Shown piece by piece: positions 1 to 9,302 of a DNA stretch of 18,272 nt. The notes under the pieces were generated by a model, which saw only the letters and a list, made by a program, of their open reading frames with translations, made no database searches and was not told the origin of the DNA. The stretch is from positions 1 to 18,272 of the forward strand of contig JAGUYQ010000221.1 of the NCBI GenBank assembly GCA_020061285.1, given 5' to 3'. Both the position numbers and the translations under genes were made by a program. Positions within the stretch are counted from its first letter, which is position 1; each line of letters begins with the position of its first letter. Origin of the DNA: Betaproteobacteria bacterium (GTDB lineage Bacteria > Pseudomonadota > Gammaproteobacteria > Burkholderiales > UBA9220).

Positions 1-23
1 GATCTGGTACGCTGATAGTTTCG

Positions 24-1439
24 TCAGCTTTGGGGAGTTTTCAATCTGGGACGGTGGTCGGCTTTTGTGGTGTCGCCCGTCAATCTGAACCGGAGTTCGT
101 GGGGTTTCTCGAAACGCGCCAGAATAGTGTAGTAGGTCCGCACGCTTTCCACGAAAATCACCGCCTGGCCGCCACGGCCATAGCCATGCTTGAGCTTGGT
201 GTAATAGGACGACTGGGTAAGCAGGGGGAGTATCTTTTTCAGGTCCGCCCACGAGTCTGGGTCCAGTTTCATGCGCTGGGCAAGAATCCGCCCATCTTCC
301 AGGTGCCCGTAACCCATGTTATAGGCCGCCAAGGCGAGCCATGTGCGGTCGGGTTCGGCGATACGCGTGGGGAGCATGTCCTTGAGGCTGGCAAGGTATT
401 TTGCCCCGGCACGAATACTTTGGCGGGGGTCCAGCCGGTTTGAAACACCAAGGTGGTCGGCGGTGTCCTCTGTCAACATCATGATTCCCCGCACACCTGT
501 CGGAGACGTGGCAAGGGGGTCCCAATGGGATTCCTGATATGCCAGCGCGGCTAGCAGGCGCCAGTCGATATCGCTTATTTCCTGCGCCTGGTAGAACAAT
601 TTGCGCAGAGGTGCTAAAAGAACATCCCGCTTATCCAAGATGCCAGCCACATCGGCGGACTCGAGCCGCTGAGTATGGCCATAATAGCGATCGATCAGCA
701 CTTTCAAAGTGCCGTCCTGCTTGATTTTTCCGAAAAATGCTTGGGCTTTCGCGATCAGTTGCGGATCGGCTCCCTTGGGAAAAGCCCAGGCGAGAGACTG
801 AGAACTGCTAAGGTTAAAGGCGCTGTCGATGTTTGGAATGTACGTTTTTGAGATATCAACAATATTAGAGTCGGCGACAGCATAATCAGTTTTTCCTTGC
901 GCTACCCTTTCCAGCAGTTCCTCGCTTTCCAGGACTTCTACTTCACGCCACTTCAGCTTGGGGTATTTTCCCTTCAGTTCTTCAAGGCGCTCGACATAAC
1001 TACTGCCCGCCACGACTTCAATACGTTTTCCAACAAGATCCCGAGCACTTCTTGGCTTTAGCGCGTTGGTATTGTAGACAACCTGTTGCTGAATAGTCTG
1101 GTAGGGCGTCACAAATTGGATAAGTTTTTGCCTCTCCGGGGTGATAGTTAATCCTGCCGCTGCCAGATGGGCTTGTTGCTGAAGTAGGGTAGGGATAATT
1201 TCGTTGAACTGGGGCGTAACGATGAAACGGGCTTGAACCCCCAGTTCCTGGGCAAACAACTCTACCAAGTCGTGTTCGATTCCTGCCACTTCCCCGGAAG
1301 CATCCTCATAATACGTGGTCGGGCTGTTGCGGGTTATAACCACCAGCTCTCCACTTTGAGAATAAGGTGGAATGGGCTTGGCGGATTGCCCGCAGGCCAA
1401 AAGATTAAGAAGGATTATTGCGGCGAAGAAATAACGCAT
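24..1439 (-). CDS. mltF: Membrane-bound lytic murein transglycosylase F (lipoprotein)
   Basis: A 471-residue protein with the two-domain layout of MltF. Residues 1-16 form a lipoprotein signal peptide with lipobox LLAC and acylated Cys16. Residues about 30-255 resemble the periplasmic solute-binding fold (SBP_bac_3), and about 275-440 form an SLT lysozyme-like domain. Glu303 in AYQESHWDP is the expected catalytic acid, followed by the typical GIMMLT and AAYNMGYGHL motifs. The family cleaves peptidoglycan glycan strands non-hydrolytically, leaving 1,6-anhydromuramyl ends, at the inner face of the outer membrane. I chose the ATG at 1439 because the signal peptide begins there. The frame stays open to 1616, but that extension reads antisense through tRNA-Ser. 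No convincing Shine-Dalgarno or promoter is visible. The half encoding the binding domain is noticeably AT-richer than the half encoding the SLT domain. The gene stands alone, and what follows it lies outside the window. Confidence 0.92.
   Translation of the reverse strand: MRYFFAAIILLNLLACGQSAKPIPPYSQSGELVVITRNSPTTYYEDASGEVAGIEHDLVELFAQELGVQARFIVTPQFNEIIPTLLQQQAHLAAAGLTITPERQKLIQFVTPYQTIQQQVVYNTNALKPRSARDLVGKRIEVVAGSSYVERLEELKGKYPKLKWREVEVLESEELLERVAQGKTDYAVADSNIVDISKTYIPNIDSAFNLSSSQSLAWAFPKGADPQLIAKAQAFFGKIKQDGTLKVLIDRYYGHTQRLESADVAGILDKRDVLLAPLRKLFYQAQEISDIDWRLLAALAYQESHWDPLATSPTGVRGIMMLTEDTADHLGVSNRLDPRQSIRAGAKYLASLKDMLPTRIAEPDRTWLALAAYNMGYGHLEDGRILAQRMKLDPDSWADLKKILPLLTQSSYYTKLKHGYGRGGQAVIFVESVRTYYTILARFEKPHELRFRLTGDTTKADHRPRLKTPQS
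1187..1194 (+). other. KOPS-like FtsK-orienting octamer (left side)
   Basis: GGGTAGGG matches the FtsK-orienting polar sequence GGGNAGGG known from E. coli. It points rightward, towards the dif-like site about 490 bases away. It is the only such octamer, in either orientation, that I found left of that site. Confidence 0.4.
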
Positions 1440-1501
1440 GACGGAAGTGTGGACAAGTTTCCCCCGTTTGTCCATTTTGGTCGCACGACCCATGCTTATG
1501 C

Positions 1502-1510
1502 TGGTAAAAT
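1502..1510 (+). promoter_or_regulatory. Candidate extended -10 promoter of tRNA-Ser
   Basis: TGGTAAAAT is an extended -10 element (TGn followed by TAAAAT), 13 bases before the first base of the tRNA. That distance suits a start site just upstream of the mature 5' end. The -35 region is poor: TTGGTC at 1477-1482 would be 22 bases away, so recognition would rest on the extended -10. Inferred from sequence only. Confidence 0.45.
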
Positions 1511-1523
1511 GCGCGTCTTTCGA

Positions 1524-1615
1524 GGAGAGGTGCCGGAGTGGTCGAACGGGGCAGACTCGAAATCTGTTGAACACCTCGCGGTGTTCCGAGGGTTCGAATC
1601 CCTCCCTCTCCGCCA
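1524..1615 (+). tRNA. tRNA-Ser(CGA)
   Basis: A class II tRNA with a long variable arm. The acceptor stem pairs GGAGAGG (1524-1530) with CCTCTCC (1605-1611), followed by discriminator G1612 and an encoded CCA (1613-1615). The anticodon stem is GCAGA/TCTGT, with loop CT-CGA-AA; the CGA anticodon at 1558-1560 reads UCG. The variable arm contains a self-complementary ACACC/GGTGT stem, and the T arm has the usual GGTTCGAATCC. The gene opposes mltF and is the nearest RNA gene to the dif-like site downstream. Confidence 0.97.
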
Positions 1616-1628
1616 AGCAGAATTTTTC

Positions 1629-1666
1629 ACAACGGCCCTGGTAGATTCATCGCTCAGGGCCGTTGT
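1629..1666 (+). terminator. Hairpin downstream of tRNA-Ser, probable terminator
   Basis: A perfect 12-bp inverted repeat: ACAACGGCCCTG at 1629-1640 and CAGGGCCGTTGT at 1655-1666, with a 14-base loop. It begins 14 bases after the tRNA CCA. The stem is strong, but the following T tract is weak (CATTATGCCCATTATTTT), so it may stop transcription inefficiently or serve as a 3' processing signal. It separates the tRNA from the dif-like site. Confidence 0.5.
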
Positions 1667-1679
1667 CATTATGCCCATT

Positions 1680-1707
1680 ATTTTACATAATATACATTAT
1701 GCGAAAT
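1680..1707 (-). other. dif: dif-like XerC/XerD recombination site
   Basis: Read on the minus strand, the site has left arm ATTTCGCATAA (1707-1697), central region TGTATA (1696-1691) and right arm TTATGTAAAAT (1690-1680). E. coli dif, as I recall it, is GGTGCGCATAA, TGTATA, TTATGTTAAAT. The match is 8/11 in the XerC arm, 6/6 in the centre and 10/11 in the XerD arm. In proteobacteria XerC and XerD act here with FtsK to resolve chromosome dimers at division, so one copy per chromosome at the terminus is expected. The site lies in a 209-base non-coding gap between two hairpins and is therefore shielded from transcription. A degenerate site used by a Xer-exploiting mobile element is the alternative, but no element is visible nearby. 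Confidence 0.85.
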
Positions 1708-1773
1708 ACTAACTTAAGCCGCGGAATGGTTTTGGGTTTTCTCCATCGTTTGACACGGTAAAACTAAAACAAA

Positions 1774-1802
1774 AAGCCCCGCACCTTCCGGTTACGGGGC
1801 TT
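1774..1802 (-). terminator. Rho-independent terminator of the rpsF-rplI operon
   Basis: On the minus strand AAGCCCCG pairs with CGGGGCTT across a 13-base loop, which itself can form a small ACC/GGT stem. It is followed directly by TTTTTGTTTTAG. It starts 22 bases beyond the rplI stop codon. This is a canonical intrinsic terminator for leftward transcription and marks the end of the ribosomal operon. Confidence 0.9.
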
Positions 1803-1824
1803 GGGCATCGTTGAGTTTTAACGA

Positions 1825-2274
1825 TTAGCTGGCACCGAGCACGGAGACCGTAATGTCGGCGGTAACGTCGGTGTGCAAAGCCAGGGTGACCGGGTAGTCG
1901 CCGATGGCCTTCAGGGGGCCGTTGGGCAGACGAATCTCGGCTTTGCTCACTACGGAGCCCTGCTCGGTCAGCGCTTCGGCGATGTCGGCGTTGGTGACGG
2001 AGCCGAACAGTTTGCCGTCAACACCGGCCTTGCGGGTGATTTGAAGCGTGTAACCTTCTAGCTTCTCGGCACGGCCTTGAGCGTCGGCCAGCTTCTCGGC
2101 CTGGATTTTTTCCAACTCAGCGCGGCGGGCTTCAAACTCAGCCATGTTGGAGGACGTGGCGCGCTTGGCTTTTCCCTGAGGGATTAGGAAATTGCGTGCA
2201 TAGCCATCCTTGACGCGAACTACATCGCCCAGTTGCCCCAGGTTGGCCACTTTTTCGATCAGAATGATTTCCAT
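1825..2274 (-). CDS. rplI: 50S ribosomal protein bL9
   Basis: A 149-residue protein, the normal length for bL9. The N-terminal RNA-binding domain opens with [36 protein letters not shown], the family signature. A charged connecting helix follows (about 45-75), then the C-terminal domain. L9 binds 23S rRNA near the base of the L1 stalk and helps maintain reading frame and subunit maturation. The start is well fixed by an AAGGAGG Shine-Dalgarno about seven bases upstream. It is the last gene of the operon, 12 bases after rpsR, with an intrinsic terminator just beyond its stop. No unusual feature is apparent. Confidence 0.98.
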   Translation of the reverse strand: MEIILIEKVANLGQLGDVVRVKDGYARNFLIPQGKAKRATSSNMAEFEARRAELEKIQAEKLADAQGRAEKLEGYTLQITRKAGVDGKLFGSVTNADIAEALTEQGSVVSKAEIRLPNGPLKAIGDYPVTLALHTDVTADITVSVLGAS

Positions 2275-2286
2275 GAGTGTGCCTCC

Positions 2287-2556
2287 TTAGTGCAGGTCGG
2301 TGTAAGGCAGCAGAGCCAGGAAACGGGCACGCTTAATCGCGACACCCAACTGACGCTGGTATTTAGCCTTGGTTCCGGTAATCCGGGACGGGATGATTTT
2401 GCCGTTCTCGGCGATGAAATCCTTCAGCAGGTCCAGGTCTTTGAAGTCGATTTCTTTAATGCCTTCTGCGGTGAAGCGGCAGTATTTACGACGCTTGTTG
2501 AAGCCGGAACCGCCGCGCTTGGGGCGATTGGGCTTTTTGGTATCTTTGCGAGCCAT
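2287..2556 (-). CDS. rpsR: 30S ribosomal protein bS18
   Basis: An 89-residue basic protein with the bS18 core [42 protein letters not shown] followed by [22 protein letters not shown]18 forms a heterodimer with S6 and binds the central domain of 16S rRNA on the 30S platform. The N-terminal extension (residues 1-20) is rich in Lys, Arg and Gly, as is usual in proteobacteria. Its ribosome binding site (AAAGAGG) lies inside the last codons of priB, and only two bases separate the priB stop from the rpsR ATG. Translation of the two genes is therefore probably coupled. Confidence 0.98.
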   Translation of the reverse strand: MARKDTKKPNRPKRGGSGFNKRRKYCRFTAEGIKEIDFKDLDLLKDFIAENGKIIPSRITGTKAKYQRQLGVAIKRARFLALLPYTDLH

Positions 2557-2558
2557 AA

Positions 2559-2864
2559 TTAACCTCTTTCGATCAATCTAATACTTTTCACATGGAGCAC
2601 CAGTCTGTAGCTGGTGCGACTTTTCTGGGCCATGAAGCCGGTGATTTCCACTAAGTCGCCGATCCTATTTTTCCCTGCGGCTTCCGCTGCATCCGCCACC
2701 GCCATCACGGGGACTTCGCACTGGACTTTGCGTCGCTGTCCCGCTTCGGCTTGTTCCGAATCGTGGCTGAGGGTAAAGGTGAGTATCGGCAATCCGCCCG
2801 GTGTATAGCGCAGGGGAGCGATTTCGCTGATCCTGCCGCACAGGGCGACGTGGTTGCACTCCAC
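2559..2864 (-). CDS. priB: Primosomal replication protein N (PriB)
   Basis: A 101-residue single-domain OB-fold protein, the usual size for PriB. Recognisable parts are [25 protein letters not shown] near the N-terminus and [27 protein letters not shown] at the end. PriB is related to single-stranded DNA-binding protein. It bridges PriA and DnaT or ssDNA to reload the replicative helicase at collapsed forks. The start codon is GTG at 2864, three bases after the rpsF stop, with no good Shine-Dalgarno, so initiation probably depends on ribosomes finishing rpsF. Its position between rpsF and rpsR is the classical beta/gammaproteobacterial arrangement. A short SSB-like annotation is the only plausible alternative. 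Confidence 0.93.
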   Translation of the reverse strand: MECNHVALCGRISEIAPLRYTPGGLPILTFTLSHDSEQAEAGQRRKVQCEVPVMAVADAAEAAGKNRIGDLVEITGFMAQKSRTSYRLVLHVKSIRLIERG

Positions 2865-2867
2865 CGT

Positions 2868-3254
2868 TTAGGCGGCTGCTTCTTCCGCCTTGGCTTCGGA
2901 GCCACTCTCGGAAGGCTGGAGCACTGACTTGGCCTTTTCTTCCCGCATCATGGGGGACGGCTGAGTCGCGGCTTCCTTCTTGCTCACCGTCAGGTGGCGC
3001 AGGACGGCGTCGTTGAAGCGGAAAGCATGTTCGAGTTCTTCCAGGGTTTCCTGGTCGCACTCGATGTTCATCAGAACATAGTGCGCCTTGTGAATTTTCT
3101 GGATCGGATAGGCCAGTTGGCGGCGGCCCCAATCTTCCAGGCGGTGAATCTGGCCGCTACGACCGGTAACCATGCCGCGATAGCGCTCGATCATACCGGG
3201 CACTTGTTCGCTCTGGTCGGGGTGAACAATGAAAATGACTTCGTAATGGCGCAT
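2868..3254 (-). CDS. rpsF: 30S ribosomal protein bS6
   Basis: A 128-residue protein beginning [25 protein letters not shown] and containing [26 protein letters not shown], both typical of bS6. The ferredoxin-like core ends near residue 95. The remaining tail, about 30 residues, is rich in Ala, Glu, Lys and Ser and looks unstructured, as in other proteobacterial S6 proteins whose C-terminus receives poly-glutamate. S6 pairs with S18 on the 30S platform. A clear AAGGAG Shine-Dalgarno lies eight bases before the ATG. It is the first gene of the operon, with a promoter about 115-140 bases upstream of the start codon and a leader that may bind the S6:S18 complex. Confidence 0.98.
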   Translation of the reverse strand: MRHYEVIFIVHPDQSEQVPGMIERYRGMVTGRSGQIHRLEDWGRRQLAYPIQKIHKAHYVLMNIECDQETLEELEHAFRFNDAVLRHLTVSKKEAATQPSPMMREEKAKSVLQPSESGSEAKAEEAAA

Positions 3255-3274
3255 GAAAACTCCTTATGGATAAA

Positions 3275-3305
3275 ACCTCCCGTCATGCTCACGGTGAGGC
3301 AAGGT
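3275..3305 (-). promoter_or_regulatory. Candidate S6:S18 autoregulatory leader structure
   Basis: In the rpsF mRNA leader, read on the minus strand, an outer ACCT (3305-3302) can pair with AGGT (3278-3275). An inner CTCA/TGAG stem closes a CCG loop (3294-3292), with unpaired CATGACGGG on the 3' side. Known S6:S18-binding leaders carry a conserved CCG in a stem with a bulge, positioned before the rpsF ribosome binding site. The structure here ends six bases before AAGGAG. The resemblance is suggestive only: I have not folded it or compared it with homologues. Confidence 0.3.
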
Positions 3306-3367
3306 GATAAACTCGGCGTTCCTCGCTGCCGCATCCATGTTCTGGGGGCGAAAAACGAAAGCGACGG

Positions 3368-3396
3368 ATTTTACTCGGTTTTCAGGCGGGATGCAA
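3368..3396 (-). promoter_or_regulatory. Sigma-70-type promoter of rpsF operon
   Basis: On the minus strand TTGCAT (-35, 3396-3391) and TAAAAT (-10, 3373-3368) are separated by 17 bases. The -35 begins two bases after the rlmB stop codon. Transcription would start near 3360, giving a leader of about 105 bases before rpsF. The spacing and both hexamers are good for a housekeeping promoter, and the position matches the expected operon boundary. Confidence 0.65.
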
Positions 3397-3398
3397 AT

Positions 3399-4151
3399 TT
3401 AACCGCCGGCCATGCGGCGGCGGCGAGCTTCGTAGAGACAAATGCCGCTGGCTACGGAGACATTCAGGCTTTCCACGGTACCGAACATGGGGATGCGCGC
3501 CAACAGGTCGCAATTTTCCCGTGTCAGGCGGCGCATCCCCTCCCCCTCCGCTCCCATCACCAGGGCGACGGGGCCGTCAAGACGGGCGGTGGTAATGTCC
3601 GTTTCGGCTTCGTCAGCGGTGCCGACCACCCAGATGCCCCAATCGTCCTTCAATTCCCGCAGGGTTCGGGCAAGGTTGGTGACGGTAATGAAGGGTATGG
3701 CTTCCGCCGCGCCACTGGCCACTTTGCGCACGGTGGGAGTTAAGCCGACGGCACGGTCCTTGGGCGCAATGACGGCATGGGCACCCATGGCATCCGCCAC
3801 CCGTAGGCATGCCCCCAGGTTGTGGGGGTCCTGCACGCCATCGAGAACCAGCAGTAGCGCGGGCTCGGCCAGATTGTCCAATAGTTCGCCCAGGTCCTGA
3901 ATCGATGCTTTTACTTCAGACGTCACTTCGGCGATGACACCCTGGTGGCGGTTGTTGCCAACCATGCCATCGAGACGCTTGCGGTCCACCGGGATAACGC
4001 GCAGGCCAACGCCCTCGGCCAAGTGCAGCAGATCCCGCGCACGCTGGTCGCGCCGGTCCTGGTCAAAATAAATGCTGGCGATACCCTGGGGAGATTGACG
4101 GATGCGGCTTGCCACGGCATGGAAGCCGAAGATCAGTTTCTTGGCGCTCAT
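3399..4151 (-). CDS. rlmB: 23S rRNA (guanosine-2251-2'-O)-methyltransferase
   Basis: A 250-residue SPOUT-class methyltransferase. The N-terminal SpoU substrate-binding domain covers about residues 5-80 ([20 protein letters not shown]). The catalytic trefoil-knot domain has motif 1 [14 protein letters not shown] (Asn111, Arg117), motif 2 VMGAEGEGM (198-206) and motif 3 [10 protein letters not shown] (228-237). RlmB uses S-adenosylmethionine to methylate the ribose of G2251 in the P loop of 23S rRNA. Its ATG overlaps the last base of the rnr TGA (TGATG), so the two are co-transcribed and probably translationally coupled, an arrangement common in proteobacteria. The next promoter downstream starts immediately after its stop. 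Other SpoU-family enzymes such as TrmH are less likely given the rnr linkage. Confidence 0.95.
   Translation of the reverse strand: MSAKKLIFGFHAVASRIRQSPQGIASIYFDQDRRDQRARDLLHLAEGVGLRVIPVDRKRLDGMVGNNRHQGVIAEVTSEVKASIQDLGELLDNLAEPALLLVLDGVQDPHNLGACLRVADAMGAHAVIAPKDRAVGLTPTVRKVASGAAEAIPFITVTNLARTLRELKDDWGIWVVGTADEAETDITTARLDGPVALVMGAEGEGMRRLTRENCDLLARIPMFGTVESLNVSVASGICLYEARRRRMAGG
3538..3545 (-). other. KOPS-like FtsK-orienting octamer (nearest on right side)
   Basis: On the minus strand this reads GGGGAGGG, matching GGGNAGGG and pointing left towards the dif-like site. Further copies with the same orientation are at 4520-4527, 5632-5639, 7144-7151, 15212-15219 and 15217-15224. None in the opposite orientation was found right of the site. 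Confidence 0.4.
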
Positions 4152-6424
4152 CAGGACTTCTTCTTGTGCTTGGCGTGGCCCTTAGCCGCCTGTTTTTGTG
4201 GCTGGGCGGGTTTCTTTGCCGAAGCCTTGCGTTGGGCGCCGCCCTCTTCCCGAAGGGCCTGTTCGCCCTCGGGAAGATCAAGGGAAAAATCGATTTTGCT
4301 GGTTTCCAGGTCAACACGCACCAGCTTCACCTGTACCCGGTCGCCGAGACGGAAACGCTTGCCGCTACGCTCGCCCACCAATTGGTGCTTGGCCGGGTCA
4401 AAGTGATAGTAGTCGTTGCCAAGATCGGTGATATGGACCAAACCTTCCACATATACTTCATCCAGGGCGACGAATATGCCGAAACCGGTGACGCCGCTGA
4501 TGGTGCCGACGAAACTTTCCCCTACCCTGTCCTGCATGTAATAGCACTTGAGCCAGGCTTCCACATCCCGGGTGGCGTCGTCGGCGCGGCGCTCGGTCAT
4601 GGAGCAGTGCAGGCCCAGTTCGGACCAACTGCCTGGGCGATAATGCTCGCCGTTCAGCACTGCCTTGATGGCGCGGTGCACCAGCAAGTCGGGGTAGCGC
4701 CGGATGGGGGAGGTAAAGTGGGTGTAGGACTCGTAGGCCAGACCAAAGTGGCCCACATTGTCCGGACTATAAACCGCCTGTTGAAGGGATCTCAGCATTA
4801 CCGTTTGCAGCAACTGCGCATCGGGCCGGTCTTTGACCTTGGCCAGCAACTTGGCGTAATCCTTGGCGTGCGGATCGTCGTCACCGCCGAGGGACAAGCC
4901 GAATTCCCGCAGGAATTCATGCAGGTTCTCCAATTTTTCAGGCGTCGGACCTTCGTGGATGCGGTACAGGGTCGCGTGCTCGTGTTCGTGCAGGAAGTCT
5001 GAGGCGCACACGTTGGCGGCCAGCATACATTCCTCGATCAGGCGGTGGGCATCGTTGCGTTTTACCGGCACGATGCGCTCGATCTTGCCCTGATCGTTGA
5101 AGATCATTTGGGTTTCGATGGTTTCGAAGTCAATCGCCCCCCGCTTTTCACGGGCTTTGAGGAGTACGCCGAAAAGTTCGTACAGGTTCTGAATGTGGGG
5201 CAGCAATACTTTGTATTGTTTTGCATTTTCCCCGTCCGGCTGTTCCAGGATATCGGCCACCTTTGTATAGGTGAGGCGTGCATGGGAGAACATTACCGCC
5301 GGGTAGAAACGGTATTGCTTAATGTCGCCCTTGGCATCCACGCTCATGTCGCACACCATGCACAGCCGGTCCACTTCGGGATTGAGGGAACACAGGCCGT
5401 TGGACAGCACCTCCGGCAGCATGGGAATTACTCGCCGCGGGAAGTACACCGAGTTGCCCCGATTCAGGCCCTCCTTATCCAGCGCGTCGCCCGGTTGGAC
5501 GTAGTGGCTGACGTCGGCGATGGCTACAACCAGGCGGTAGCCTTTGCCCTGCTTCTCGCAGTACACAGCATCGTCAAAGTCGCGGGCGGTTTCGCCGTCG
5601 ATGGTTACCAGGGGCAGGTGACGAATGTCCTCCCTTCCCTTCATGTCCTTGTTTTGTACCGTGGGGGTGAACTTGGCGCACAGTTTTTCCACCTCCGGCG
5701 GGAATTCGTAGGGCAAATCGTGCTTGCGCAGGGCAATCTCGATTTCCATGCCGGGATCGGCGTAGTTGCCCAGCACCTCCACAACCCGGCCGATGGGCTG
5801 GGCGTACTTGTTGGGCTGTTGCATCAATTCTACCGTCACCACCTGACCGGGCTGCGCCCCGTTGTCTGCGCCGCCGGGGATCAGGATGTCCTGGTTGATG
5901 CGCTTGTTTTCCGCCACCACGAACAAAATGCCGTGGTCGGAAAAAAGGCGCCCCACCATGCGGTGGTTGACGTGTTCCAGCACCTCGACAATGGCGCCTT
6001 CGGGGCGACCGCGCCGGTCTGTGCCGATCACCCGGCCCATCACGATGTCCCGGTGCAGCACCTTGTGCATTTCCTTGGGACTCAAAAAAATATCCGGGCT
6101 GCCGTCGTCTGGCACCAGGAAGCCGAAGCCGTCGGCATGGCCTTCAATCCGGCCCTTGATTAGGTCCAGCTTGGAGGCGATACAGATGGCGTTCTTGCGA
6201 TTGCGCATGACCTGGCCATCGCGCTCCATGGCGCGCAGCCGGCGGGCGAATAGGTCGAGCTCGTCGTTCTGGATATCCAGCAGCTTGGCTAACTTCTCTT
6301 CGGCCACCGGCACGCCTTGATCGGCGAGAATTTGCAGAACGAACTCCCGGCTCGGAAGCGGATGATCGTATTTGTTTTTTTCCCTCTCCAAGAAGGGGTC
6401 TTGCAATCTTATGCTTTTAGTCAT
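4151..6424 (-). CDS. rnr: Ribonuclease R
   Basis: A 757-residue RNase II/R family 3'-5' exoribonuclease. In order: an N-terminal winged-helix region (about 22-85), two cold-shock/OB domains (about 90-240), the RNB catalytic domain (about 265-600), an S1 domain (about 634-716) and a Lys-rich tail (730-757). The catalytic metal ligands are visible in [14 protein letters not shown] (Asp276, Asp282, Asp284, Asp285). [16 protein letters not shown] (569-584) is the conserved RNA-binding stretch. RNase R degrades structured RNA, including rRNA fragments and tmRNA-tagged mRNA. The basic tail is shorter than in E. coli RNase R (813 residues in all). The ATG is plausible by homology ([21 protein letters not shown]), but the Shine-Dalgarno is weak. 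It diverges from tRNA-Leu with a 42-base gap. I see no clear promoter of its own, and any such promoter would have to lie antisense within the tRNA. Confidence 0.97.
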   Translation of the reverse strand: MTKSIRLQDPFLEREKNKYDHPLPSREFVLQILADQGVPVAEEKLAKLLDIQNDELDLFARRLRAMERDGQVMRNRKNAICIASKLDLIKGRIEGHADGFGFLVPDDGSPDIFLSPKEMHKVLHRDIVMGRVIGTDRRGRPEGAIVEVLEHVNHRMVGRLFSDHGILFVVAENKRINQDILIPGGADNGAQPGQVVTVELMQQPNKYAQPIGRVVEVLGNYADPGMEIEIALRKHDLPYEFPPEVEKLCAKFTPTVQNKDMKGREDIRHLPLVTIDGETARDFDDAVYCEKQGKGYRLVVAIADVSHYVQPGDALDKEGLNRGNSVYFPRRVIPMLPEVLSNGLCSLNPEVDRLCMVCDMSVDAKGDIKQYRFYPAVMFSHARLTYTKVADILEQPDGENAKQYKVLLPHIQNLYELFGVLLKAREKRGAIDFETIETQMIFNDQGKIERIVPVKRNDAHRLIEECMLAANVCASDFLHEHEHATLYRIHEGPTPEKLENLHEFLREFGLSLGGDDDPHAKDYAKLLAKVKDRPDAQLLQTVMLRSLQQAVYSPDNVGHFGLAYESYTHFTSPIRRYPDLLVHRAIKAVLNGEHYRPGSWSELGLHCSMTERRADDATRDVEAWLKCYYMQDRVGESFVGTISGVTGFGIFVALDEVYVEGLVHITDLGNDYYHFDPAKHQLVGERSGKRFRLGDRVQVKLVRVDLETSKIDFSLDLPEGEQALREEGGAQRKASAKKPAQPQKQAAKGHAKHKKKS

Positions 6425-6452
6425 TTGACAACCGTCTTAATTTCCGTAAAAT
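6425..6452 (+). promoter_or_regulatory. Promoter of tRNA-Leu
   Basis: A perfect -35 TTGACA (6425-6430) and a -10 TAAAAT (6447-6452) are separated by 16 bases. Initiation would fall around 6459-6460, a few bases before the mature tRNA. The -35 box directly abuts the start codon of rnr on the other strand, so RNA polymerase bound here would cover the rnr translation-start region. Confidence 0.8.
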
Positions 6453-6466
6453 ACGCGGCTTCCGTT

Positions 6467-6553
6467 GCCCAGATGGCGGAATTGGTAGACGCGCTAGGTT
6501 CAGGTCCTAGTGGTGGCAACACTGTGGAGGTTCGAGTCCTCTTCTGGGCACCA
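6467..6553 (+). tRNA. tRNA-Leu(CAG)
   Basis: A class II tRNA of 87 bases with encoded CCA. The acceptor stem pairs GCCCAGA (6467-6473) with TCTGGGC (6543-6549), with discriminator A6550. The anticodon stem CTAGG/CCTAG holds the loop TT-CAG-GT. The CAG anticodon at 6501-6503 reads CUG, a preferred leucine codon in GC-rich genomes. It has a strong promoter and converges on purA, with which it shares a hairpin terminator. Confidence 0.98.
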
Positions 6554-6559
6554 AAGTTA

Positions 6560-6587
6560 AAAAGGCGATGCGCTTGCATCGCCTTTT
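6560..6587. terminator. Bidirectional intrinsic terminator (tRNA-Leu and purA)
   Basis: A 12-bp stem, AAAAGGCGATGC (6560-6571) with GCATCGCCTTTT (6576-6587), and a GCTT loop. On the plus strand it is followed by GTCTTTTC. On the minus strand CCTTTTTAAC lies at the foot of the stem. It starts seven bases after the tRNA CCA and ends 13 bases from the purA stop, so it can terminate both converging transcripts. Confidence 0.88.
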
Positions 6588-6600
6588 GTCTTTTCTAGGT

Positions 6601-9083
<2,483 letters not shown>

Positions 9084-9110
9084 TTTTTGGAAAAGTTAAG
9101 GTAGCTCTGC

Positions 9111-9302
9111 TCAAGAAGGGTTGGCCAGATACAGCAGCAACAGGCCCCCTAGCATTGACGTCATGCCGACGAAACGCAATTGCCCGTCGGAAAATTCAAC
9201 CATTTTGCGGAATGTCTGGCGCCACGCGGCTGGGGCAAGGAAGGGCAGCAAGCCTTCTATCACCAACATCAGCGCCAGAGCGTTCAGCAAATTTCCACTC
9301 AT
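9111..9302 (-). CDS. DUF2065 family small inner-membrane protein
   Basis: A 63-residue protein with two hydrophobic segments (about 5-22 and 43-60) flanking a short polar loop, WRQTFRKMVEFSDGQLRFVG. This matches the DUF2065/YjeT family, whose biochemical function is not established. Its ATG overlaps the hflC stop by four bases (ATGA), so it is almost certainly translated with hflC. The conserved position after hflK-hflC suggests a role at the same membrane complex, which is an inference from context. The second segment, MTSMLGGLLLLYLANPS, ends at the C-terminus. Confidence 0.88.
   Translation of the reverse strand: MSGNLLNALALMLVIEGLLPFLAPAAWRQTFRKMVEFSDGQLRFVGMTSMLGGLLLLYLANPS

Noticed and set aside
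1440..1616. N-terminal extension of mltF to an upstream start at 1616
   Set aside because: It would read antisense through the whole tRNA-Ser gene and bury the lipoprotein signal peptide. The lipobox requires the start at 1439 or only slightly upstream.
1524..1707. tRNA-Ser plus nearby dif as an integration hotspot carrying a mobile element
   Set aside because: I saw no integrase, no repeat of the tRNA 3' end and no second dif-like copy in the window. The neighbouring genes are conserved housekeeping genes.
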